Origin: a bacterium
Lineage (GTDB): Bacteria > Bdellovibrionota_C > UBA2361 > SZUA-149 > JAEUWB01
DNA length: 64,000 nt
Direction of reading: 5' to 3'
NCBI GenBank assembly: GCA_016786595.1
Contig: JAEUWB010000045.1
Coordinates: 1 to 64,000 of the forward strand
Both the position numbers and the translations under genes were made by a program. The notes beneath the pieces are model-generated. The model did no database searches. It was given only the letters and a program-made list of their open reading frames with translations, and had not been told where the DNA came from. Below, piece by piece: positions 34,536 to 44,400 of this stretch (position 1 is the first letter of the stretch; the number at the start of each line of letters is the position of its first letter).

Positions 34536-36663
34536 TAAGGCCCGACAAAGCCTCACGGAGCGACTTCAACAGCGCGCTACAAAGCAAGCTCGGGGACTTC
34601 TATTAATTACAGATGGTTCGTTCAATACTTTCAAACTATTAATTTATGCTTTGTTCAGAAATCGAATCGTAATTGCCTATAAAATCGCACAACGTAGCCT
34701 AATTTTACTGGAATTTTATCTATTATATAAAGCTGCTGGCATCAGCCAGCTGCCTACATTTGCGATTATTTATTTTACACTACGCTGCTCGCGACAATTG
34801 CTGCGCAGCATCACGTTGCAGTCGCGCTACGCGATTTTATCAACTGATCAGCAAATCGATCAGCAGCTTGCTCTCAATAAGTTATACTCTCTATGTATTA
34901 CATATGGAATAATAACTGCATTTGGGATTTTACTAGCTTCAATCTATTTCGAAGCTAATACAGTGACAATCTTGCTGTGTTTAGGGTTCATTTTTTGCAT
35001 CCCCCTCGAATACGCCAGCGCTGTAATTTTATCTTTTGCATCGGTTACTAGAAGGCATCCTCGACCAACCCTTCAACTATTGATAGCATCGCTGATCCCA
35101 ATCTTTGCAATTCTCTGCGCAACCGAAGATTATGTCATCGTAACTTATATCTTCGGAGTAATTTTTAAACACTTAATAAGCGGGATTATCCTCGTTGTAT
35201 TTACTCGCGCAGCCCTCCTGCGAAAGAGGCTACATTTCCCAATTTATAGTCTCTTCGCATCACTCCATGAAGCTCGTAGACTAAACAAGAATCATCATCT
35301 ACTATTTATGCTTCCGCAGACAGTTTTATCAATTGGAATTGCACTCAGTCTGTATTCATTAAACAGTCAATCACTACTTACATACTTTATTATCCTACAA
35401 AGCAGCTTGATTTTAAGTTTCATACCCGAGAGAATTGTCTATTCCGTGAGCTTTGAAATAGCATTAGCGACAAGTCGAGCTAGGATTCTGATCGCAGAAA
35501 GACTTACGCATTACTTGAAGCGTGTAATATTCTTACTTGTCTTTACAATTCCACTGATTTACTTACTGATAGTTTGGGCAACATCTTCAGTAATTTATTC
35601 AAGCACGCTAATTCTCTTGATCATCATTTATGCACTGGGCATTGCATTAAAAAATTCTGGAATTATTTTAGCACAAGCAATCGCCAACGATAAGCTGATG
35701 CTACGATTTAGCTGGGCCAGTAGCATTTCTCTGCTAACTTGCTTTTCACTATTTATTTTATATTTGCGACCAAATATTACACTAATAATTTTTCTTGAGG
35801 CAGCAGCAAATGCCTTGATCGGATTACATTTGATTCGCGCATTTCGCCCAGTTTGTAGTCCATTACATGTTGCAGCAAAGTCAGAGTATTTTGCGGGGTG
35901 TAGCTCACCATTGAAACTCAAAGATACAAATTATCGCCACGGAATACTACTTGTAGTAGATGCCAAGTTAATCGGAGATAATCGAGCAAGATTCACTCAA
36001 GAACTTCGTTCCCATCTGAAAGTAGATCTAATCTGCTTTAGTTCATGGCTATGGTACATGCCTAGGATTTCCGCAGGTGTGTTTCCACTGCACTCTTATT
36101 CAGGTTGGTGTATAGACTGCTTTGACTTTAATTTAAACCAGCCGCTTGAAGCAAAAAAATCGCTCGAACTTAAGTCTATATACTTTAAGCAGATTCCACA
36201 TACAGCACGTAAGCAACTTCAAGAATTATCTGCCGCACTAAAACTATCTTCAGAAATTATCGAGGACTGGAAAAATCTGAATGCAAACGCCGCAGAGATG
36301 CTTTCACATCAACTCGCTCAAACTTTAACAAAACATTGTCCTATTGCTCACAAAATTTTATCTTGGCAAACAAAGACTAAGAATTGGGATTATTTAGAAT
36401 TACAAACAGCTCAGCATTTTTTAGCAAAATTTTCAGTGTCAGCTTTACCGGCTTTAAATAGCACAACCTCGATGCAAACCATTAGTTTCTACGGTCATCC
36501 ACTAATGATTATTAATGCAAATAATAAAAGTATCAGACAGATCTGTCTTGCTATTTCACTTGCACTCGAAAATTGCTACGCAGAAAATATCGAGGAAGTT
36601 TTTAATCTACTTACACTTTCACCTAGTACTACTAAAAAATATATTACTCAAACTACTCAATGA
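34519..36663 (+). CDS. MOP-flippase-like polytopic membrane protein with soluble C-terminal domain
   Basis: The 714-residue protein has about twelve hydrophobic segments in residues 45-450, arranged like MATE/MOP-superfamily lipid or polysaccharide flippases, though no diagnostic motif is certain. A soluble region of about 260 residues follows, beginning near YRHGILLVVDAKLIGDNRAR and continuing as a mixed alpha/beta domain I cannot name. The ATG lies inside the RT gene (17-base overlap) and the stop overlaps the PLD gene start as ATGA. Translation of the three genes is thus probably coupled. It may export or flip a lipid-linked molecule, or form a membrane effector or sensor. Confidence 0.72.
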   Translation: MLQIFDKARQSLTERLQQRATKQARGLLLITDGSFNTFKLLIYALFRNRIVIAYKIAQRSLILLEFYLLYKAAGISQLPTFAIIYFTLRCSRQLLRSITLQSRYAILSTDQQIDQQLALNKLYSLCITYGIITAFGILLASIYFEANTVTILLCLGFIFCIPLEYASAVILSFASVTRRHPRPTLQLLIASLIPIFAILCATEDYVIVTYIFGVIFKHLISGIILVVFTRAALLRKRLHFPIYSLFASLHEARRLNKNHHLLFMLPQTVLSIGIALSLYSLNSQSLLTYFIILQSSLILSFIPERIVYSVSFEIALATSRARILIAERLTHYLKRVIFLLVFTIPLIYLLIVWATSSVIYSSTLILLIIIYALGIALKNSGIILAQAIANDKLMLRFSWASSISLLTCFSLFILYLRPNITLIIFLEAAANALIGLHLIRAFRPVCSPLHVAAKSEYFAGCSSPLKLKDTNYRHGILLVVDAKLIGDNRARFTQELRSHLKVDLICFSSWLWYMPRISAGVFPLHSYSGWCIDCFDFNLNQPLEAKKSLELKSIYFKQIPHTARKQLQELSAALKLSSEIIEDWKNLNANAAEMLSHQLAQTLTKHCPIAHKILSWQTKTKNWDYLELQTAQHFLAKFSVSALPALNSTTSMQTISFYGHPLMIINANNKSIRQICLAISLALENCYAENIEEVFNLLTLSPSTTKKYITQTTQ

Positions 36664-38498
36664 AGGCCAGAAACATAGCAACCATAATACTCAGTGCGAT
36701 TTTGACGTGCACTATTTATGCATATTTTGCTTTCCATGCTGCTAAAAAATATTATGTAACTGTTAAGATTAGCGAGATTGAAGACCGCATAGCCTGTTCA
36801 GAAGAACTCCAGAAAACTATCCTTCTAAACGATCGCAATCATATATACGCGATACAGCTTCCAATGCTAGACTCAGGTCCCATAATTCGGGCCGATCTTG
36901 TTTGTGATAAATTTATTTCGCAACTAATACAAACCTGGAAAGCCTCTAAGCAATCAACAATTGGTTTTGAGCTTAGATCGCAGCAAGCAACTGATCGAGA
37001 AAGCTATCTAAAAGAATATCGACACGTCAGGTCAAAATTCCTTGAACAAGAGTGCCAGGCGCGAAAGTTTTGCGGATTAAGCATGCTAAACAGCCCAATA
37101 AAAAGCTGCGGCGCCCAACGAAGTAGTATCGAGAAAATACAGCCCCGCCTAACGATCCCAAATTATGAGCCTATTGAAAATGTAGAAATTAGCGTATTTC
37201 CATTCGATTCATTAGCTGACAACATCATGCGCACGATCGACCGCGTAAATCAAAGCGGAAAATCAGAAAAAATATTTGCATCCACAATGTCTTATGGGAA
37301 CTCGCTAGCTCAAGCTTGGAATGATTTTTTTCGTGAAAATCGACAACACGTCTTTCTGGCTCTAGATGCCGCTCTATCATTCTCTACATTTCAAAGTAGT
37401 TTGCTTGCTAGAGCGTATTCAGAACATCCATCGATATATATCGTCCCAATTATCGGTGGAGGCTTATTCGAATCGATTTATCACTGGAAGTTTGTTGTTC
37501 CTGAAACCTCAAATTACGCGTCTCTGTCAGGAATGAATCTTTCCTTACCCAGCCGCGCTCAATACCTTGATCTGATCTATCACTTTAGCGATGCCGAGGT
37601 TGTGCAAGAGCTACGCAGTTACTATGAGCAAATGCTTGAACACAATTGTCAACGTCGTGATGATTATCAGTGCTTAGTTGATTTCATGGTTCCAACTGTG
37701 AGTGATCAAGTCTTATTGAAAAAAATGTTCGATCGAAGCTGTGAATTATTTCTTACTCGCCAAAGTAGTTCATCAGCAGTTGCCAAATATTTCCTACAGC
37801 CACAGCTACATGACATAAGCTATTTATTGAAAACTAAAATCCGTCAGGCAAAACAGGAAATTGTTGTAGTCATGCATAAGTTTTCTGACTCTTCTCTAAT
37901 GGATGAGTTGCACAGTGCTCAGCAACGAGGAATTCGAGTTGTGGTCATTACAGGCACACATCCACGAGTAAAATCTTCTAGTCTAGTCAAAGGTCTTGTT
38001 GATTATGACAGCTTGGGAAATTCAGATCGAGGCTTCTCGCCACATATGAAAATCGTGATTTTCGATCAAACTGAATTATTCTTTGGGACTGGTAATCTTT
38101 CGCGAAATGCTTTGTCTGATTCAGCTGAACTATATGCAATTACCAAAAACCAACGCGCTATTGATTCAACACTAGCTCAAGTAAAAAATTTACTTTATTT
38201 GGCTGGAGACCAGCGATACAAAAATATTGAATCTACGCTGCCTCCGGAGCAGTGGCTTTTAATTCAGCGTCATTACTCGAGCGATCAAGCGCAAGCTGCC
38301 GCCCGAGACTTGCAGCGAGTCGCTCAATTTATTGCCCCTGGAAAATTCGTTCATGATCGACTGCGTAAAATTAATGCCGGAGCCAGACAAATCTTGGCCA
38401 ACTGCGGACTCGATCGTCTGCAAATCATTCACGAAAAAGACTTGCTTCGTTGTCAAGCTACCGCGGACATACAAACATTGGATTTGGCAACCCATTAA
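36660..38498 (+). CDS. Membrane-anchored phospholipase-D-family protein
   Basis: The 612-residue protein has an N-terminal membrane anchor (IATIILSAILTCTIYAYFA), positive side in, so the rest should be periplasmic. The second PLD motif is canonical: HMKIVIFDQTELFFGTGNLS with His462, Lys464 and Asp469. The first is HWKFVVPETSNYASLSGMNL with His275 and Lys277 but Glu282 in place of Asp. Several Cys residues in residues 110-140 could form disulfides. PLD-family enzymes cleave or transfer phosphodiesters in lipids or nucleic acids; which applies cannot be told. It is the last gene of the RT unit and converges with the giant surface-protein gene, overlapping it by 41 bases. Confidence 0.82.
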   Translation: MKARNIATIILSAILTCTIYAYFAFHAAKKYYVTVKISEIEDRIACSEELQKTILLNDRNHIYAIQLPMLDSGPIIRADLVCDKFISQLIQTWKASKQSTIGFELRSQQATDRESYLKEYRHVRSKFLEQECQARKFCGLSMLNSPIKSCGAQRSSIEKIQPRLTIPNYEPIENVEISVFPFDSLADNIMRTIDRVNQSGKSEKIFASTMSYGNSLAQAWNDFFRENRQHVFLALDAALSFSTFQSSLLARAYSEHPSIYIVPIIGGGLFESIYHWKFVVPETSNYASLSGMNLSLPSRAQYLDLIYHFSDAEVVQELRSYYEQMLEHNCQRRDDYQCLVDFMVPTVSDQVLLKKMFDRSCELFLTRQSSSSAVAKYFLQPQLHDISYLLKTKIRQAKQEIVVVMHKFSDSSLMDELHSAQQRGIRVVVITGTHPRVKSSSLVKGLVDYDSLGNSDRGFSPHMKIVIFDQTELFFGTGNLSRNALSDSAELYAITKNQRAIDSTLAQVKNLLYLAGDQRYKNIESTLPPEQWLLIQRHYSSDQAQAAARDLQRVAQFIAPGKFVHDRLRKINAGARQILANCGLDRLQIIHEKDLLRCQATADIQTLDLATH

Positions 38499-41400
38499 TA
38501 ACTGTCGTCATTGACGAATAACGCGCATCTACCTTTGTACGAATACTACGTGCCTTGGAATTATTCTTGCAGCCATTAGCGATCGTGCGAGCTAGGTTTT
38601 TAAGGCCTGCAGCTGTCGTTGACATCTCAGTAAGTGCTGGAGCGGTCTCATAGCGTGGGCAGCTAGTATTATCAGGGTCAGAAACTTGAGACGAACGTCC
38701 AGGCAATGACCAAGTTGCATTCCAAAAACGTGTGTAGAAGCCACGAGAACGTGCACGATAATTTTTAACTTGAGAAGCTGAAAGCTTTTTACAACCCCGA
38801 CCGCGAACCGAGCCAGATCGAGTCGTCTGACGCAGACGTAGCAGCTGATTGATATATTGGTCTAAAATCGCTGCACTATGGTCAACTGAAAACTGCAAGT
38901 TGACTACGTTAACATCAGGACAAGAATCGATCGCTTCTCTAAAATCAGGAATACCTGAACATCCACCATATGGGCCGCGGTCGATTACATAGGCATCATC
39001 ATGACCATCGCAATTAGCATCGATACCACTTGGAGGAATATATTGAGCGGGGTCTAAGTACTCAACGTTATCGTTTAAGCCATCATTATCGGAATCTGCA
39101 TCAAGATAATCAGGTCGACCATCGCTATCGGTATCAATTGGAGTCAAACCTGTAGCATACACGTCATCCATGCCATCTGAATTTGCATCAACTCCAGACG
39201 GTGCAAGATATGGACTACTAACTTGAGCCTCACGTCGGTCCGTAATGCCATCGCCATCAGAATCAAGATCTAAATGGTTTACTCGACCATCGCTATCAAG
39301 ATCTAAATTGCCACCAAGGAGCGTATTGGCTTGATCAATTTCCAGGGTGTTGAGAATACCATCGCCATCTATATCTACATCAGTGCTATTTGGAATACCA
39401 TCGCCATCTATATCCGCAGATGCACAGGTTCCGCTGCTCGAAGTAAAACCAAAGTCAGCATAGACTACTTCAGGTGAACCGCTATTTAAAATTACATGAT
39501 AACCCGTATAGATCTGAGAGTTATTATCTACGCCTGGAGTTCCTAAGGTTGAGACGAAGCCAGCTGGTTGCTCTACTGCAACAATATAATGGAAGGCAGA
39601 ACTTCCATCATCAATTGGAAGATCAACAAATTGATAACGCCCATCTGACCCACTAAATGTTTCATCAATCAGCTGATCTCCGGCATCAAGCACGCCATTT
39701 CTGTTAATATCCCAGTATAAGCTAACCTTGACAGACTCAAATCCACTCTCTCCGGCACCTGGCTCATATACTCCATCAGCGTCGAGATCTCTAAAAATTT
39801 GATTACCAATTGTTCCAACTGGACTGGATAAGCCGGCATCAACATCGCGGCGATTTTCGCCACTGGCTAAAGTAATTGCTGGCGAGCGCCCTGTTGTACG
39901 GTCAATGTCGCTATCCACAGAATCATCTGAACCAATATTATCAAATGTAAATCCAAGTCCCGAAGGTGGGATAACTCCCACATAGTAAGTTCCAGGTGCA
40001 AGGTTCTCAAATAGATACAAACCTGAAGCGTCAGTTTGAGTTGTAGAAATTAAATTTCCATTTGAATCATAGAGATTTACAGTGACGCCTGATAAATTGC
40101 TATCAGAACCATCTTGAATGCCGTTTGAATTAACATCTCTAAATACCCTGTCTCCGATACTAGCAGGAGCTCCAGAGCTTAAATACATTCCGGCATCGAC
40201 GGTTGTATCGTCTTCGCCTGAACTTAAATTAATTGTGGCAGTTCTTCCAGTGATTGAACTTGCGTCACTATCACGCATGTCATCGCCGCCAAAATCAGCA
40301 AAAGTAAATACGTAAAGTGAGTTAGATGGAATAAACTCTAGGCTATAATCTCCAGGGGCAAGATTGCCAAAATAGTATTCTCCGTCAGCATTTGTAATTG
40401 TTTCAGAAATCAAGGTACCGCTACCGTTGTAAAGCCTAACAGTAACTCCGGCGATACCAGTTTCACCAACATCTTGCTGACCGTTTTGATTCGTATCATA
40501 CCAAACATAGTTACCAATGCTTGCTGGGTTTAGGCCACCGCTTAAGATCAGGCCAGCATCAACCGTTTCATTATGATCACCAGCAGCTAAAGAAATAAGC
40601 GCTGTTTCTCCAGTACTTGCATCTGCGTCACTATCAGAGTCATCCGCTCCATTATCTTGAGCTGTAAAATTATAGGAAGCAGTTGGAACAAAATCGATAA
40701 TATAATCACCTGGAGCTAGTCCACCGAATTGATAAAATCCATTACCATCAGTCAGTACTTGAGCAATTTGATTGCCAAGTGAGTCAAGTAATCTCACGGT
40801 AACCCCAGCAACACCTGTCTCACCAGTATCTTGTTGCCCATTGCCATCGGTATCATACCATACGTAATTACCAATGCTTGCAGGTAAAATATTTGGAATT
40901 GAAAGCCCTGCATCAATTGTTCGATTTGATTCACCAACAGCTAGGGTAATTACTTCAGTTCGGCCAGTGCTTGTATCAGCATCCGAGTCAAAAGCATCAA
41001 GTGAATTTGAGGCTTGATCTTTAACTGAGAATTGATAAGCCCCTGTAGTTGGAGGAATAAATTCTACATAATAATCCCCTGGAGCAAGATTTAGAAATTC
41101 GTAATGACCATTACCGTCAGTTATCGTCGTGCCAAATAGAGTATTGTCTGAAAGATAAAGATTAACTGTCACACCAGCTACCCCAGGCTCATCAGCACCC
41201 TGCAATCCATCTCCATTCGTGTCGTACCAAACTGTATCGCCAAGAGAGGCTGGGTATACATAACCAAAATCACCGGTAAGGTTCGAGAAGTTAGAACTAT
41301 CTAAGGTAATCGAATATCCAGTTGCATTTTGAGAATTATTATCAACTCCTGGAGTGCCAAGTGTGTTAATCGCACCAGTTAATACTCCGGCACTATCAGT

Positions 41401-44400
41401 AACAACGACAAAGTAGTTAAAATTACTATCTCCACCATCATCATCAAGTCGTAAGTCTGCAAAAAGATAGGCTCCATTTGTGTCGGTATAAGTTTGGCTG
41501 ATTAGAATATCAATAGCAGGATTAAATGCTCCGTCGCTCGGGTCAGTGTCCTGATACAAGCTGACTTCGACATTACCGATGCCGACTTCTGCAAGATCCT
41601 TAACGCCATCACGATCAGTATCAGCAAATACCAGATTACCGATTTGACCAAGCGCTTCACCGAAGTCATTACGAATACTATTTGTGCCTTCGGCTAATTC
41701 AATATTGCGAATGCGATTGACATCAGATCCGCCTTCCTTAGACCCTAATCCATGGCCGAGAGAAGCTGTTGAACTATCGTTGGCAGTCAAGCCAATTTGA
41801 CCGCCGTTTGACCCTGTGGATCTATAACCAAGCGGTTGACTCTCCATTACATTGTAGAAACTACCATTAAAACTTGGAAGTGCAGGATATAATCCCGAAA
41901 AACTATAGTCGCCACTAGAATTTGTAATTACTGGGGCAAGCGCGACGTAATTTGCAAGTGTCGGTAGGCTACTCAGAGTAGTTCCGCCTGGCACGATTCC
42001 ATTAGAAATAAGAACCGGCAATATTTCCGTCATCGCAGAAGTATATTGAGCAGCATAAATATTTGAATCAGGACCGTAGACCCGACCAAAAATATCGAAG
42101 CCATATAAAAAGACTGGCACATTATTAATGCCCGTATCTGTTCCGCTGTCAAAAATCACATCACTATCACGGTCTACAAAAACGCTTCCTGACAAGCTTG
42201 CCAGCGTTGAAAGCGTTGGTCGAACTTGATGGTCGTCAGCATCATCAGTTAAGCTTGTTTGCGCAGTAGTTGTTGAGATCTGCACAATATTATCGATATA
42301 GGTTCCATTGGCGCTATCAATTAAAATTTGTGGATCATTATTTACACGCACTCGTAGTGCAATAGTGCCTGTCTGACCAGCTGGTAGCACAACCCCGCCT
42401 GCTGTTGTTCCGTCAGCAGAGCAAGTTACAGTTCCAATTGGACTCTCAGAGCAGGTAAGCGCTGGGCTGCCGCTAAGTTGAACTGCGCTAACAAATGTCA
42501 GCCGAGTAGCATCGTAGTTATCAACGATATAGACGTCATTGGCGTCAGTATTACCGTTATTACCATAGGAAATGAAGTACTCGAATTCTTGATTAAGATT
42601 AACCGTTGAAGGCCCAGTTTTTTGTATATACACGTTAGCCAGTGTGCCAACACGAGTATCTGCGGTGTCACAATTATCACTCTGATCAGGATCGAATGTA
42701 TCTGAAGAAATACAGACTGCGTTTCTCAACAACTCTCCACCAACAGCAGCTCCCGATAAAGTGCCGTTAAATGTAATTTGACCACATTCACCTGGCGCTA
42801 GTGATGAGCGCATGCAAGTAAACCCTGATACATTTGTGCTACAACCTACAGGCAGTGAGCCAACGTTCAGCACAAAAAAGTCAGGTATCGTATCTGCAAT
42901 AATCGGATTATCGGCTGTTGAAGGACCATCATTACAGTAGTCAATAGTATACGTGAGAGTATCGCCAGAGCCTGGAAGTGTTGCGCCGCGATCTACAGAC
43001 TTTTCGATTCGAATATCTGCCATCCGAATTGGCAGCGTATGCTGCCCGCAATTATTATTCGCGTTTGTTTCAGGTGTCTCAGTTGAAATACAAACCACAT
43101 TTCTAATTGAATTAACACTTAGGCCAGAGTCAAATACCCGGACATCAAAAGTAAAATTCGGTTGAGAATCAGTAGTATATGTTACTTGCCAAGACTTAAG
43201 TTTTGGAGTCACAGTTGTCGCGCAACCTGGTCCAGGAGTCATTGTCGCTTCAATATAGAGCTGATTGGATGGTGCTGTTACTGGTATCGCAGCCAGAGAA
43301 ATAATCCCAGAAGTAGTAGTTAAATTATTGAAGCCTGGGATTACTGTTCCGGTACTATCATATACAGAATAAGTAATATTTGAGCCTGGAGGTAATTCAG
43401 TACTGACAATCAAGTTGCCCCAAGCTAGTAAATTACCGCCAGAAGTATTGGCGATCAGAGGGCTGCGAATTGTTCCATTTAAAACATTAAATGGATAAGC
43501 AAAAACATCTGAACCTTCAGATGGATAAAGAGCGGTATTAGCATTCTGCTTCCAAATCGTATACACACAGCCATCTGGTGTTCTTTTGCTAAATTCCTCG
43601 AAAGTCGCATCTGCTGTTGGGTCGGTTTCTGCTGTTAAACTAATCTGCTGACCAGAACTCGCCCCCAAACTTCCTTCCCAACGGTAGACTTCAAATTGGC
43701 CGCTTGAATTCTCTTCCCCCCAAGATATGACTGGCTGCCCTGATGCATCATAATGGATTAATCCACCATAGCCTGATATTTTACTAACGCCCTGAGAGTT
43801 GCTGCGGCTAGTAAGTAAATATGGGCTGGCAACTGCAATATCCGTATCCCAGAAATAGATATCTGTGGATTCTCCCGCTGTTGCTGAAAATTCACCCCAT
43901 GTCGTTTGAAATTTCCCAGAGGGAGAACGTGCAGCTGAGCCAAATTGGCTAGTTCCTCCTTGAGTATCAACTAAATTTGTGATTCTAGTAGCAGGAGCAG
44001 GAGTAGAAGAATCCCAGTAAAAACGATCTAGAGATTCAACTGGAGTGGAGTTATTCTTCTCGAAAGTTATCCACGGAGTATTAGACACTGGATTAAGGAT
44101 CATTGAACTTTCGCCGCTGCGGCGATCGGTTAAAAGTCTAGCAAAACCCGAAGTAGATGTCGCATTGCTGATCAGAGTTGGAGAGTTTGCTGCTTGAGAA
44201 CTGTTCCAATAGTAGACGTCGTTATTACCCTCAATAAAGCTAATGTGAGATCTGCCAACCAAATCGGCGATCACTTCGATTTGAAAAATACTTTGTGAGC
44301 CAGCCGCGGTGTCACTTACTCGTGTTGCTGCTAGAGACGGTAGCGATGAGCTAGACCAGAAGAACAGATCGGTATGGCCAGTGCCATTTAATTTCTCAGC

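Noticed and set aside
33000-34600. Group II intron with encoded RT
   Set aside because: There is no maturase X or HNH domain, no domain V-like hairpin downstream, and the RT stop overlaps the next gene, leaving no room for a 3' intron domain.
33000-38500. Diversity-generating retroelement
   Set aside because: I found no template/variable repeat pair near the RT or at the 3' ends of the PLD and giant-protein genes, no C-type lectin-like target and no Avd-like helical protein. A systematic search for A-biased near-repeats could still overturn this.
39474-39656. Plus-strand ORFs inside the giant surface-protein gene (several)
   Set aside because: All lie opposite a continuous 12.5-kb coding frame with clear domain repeats and have no supporting start signals.
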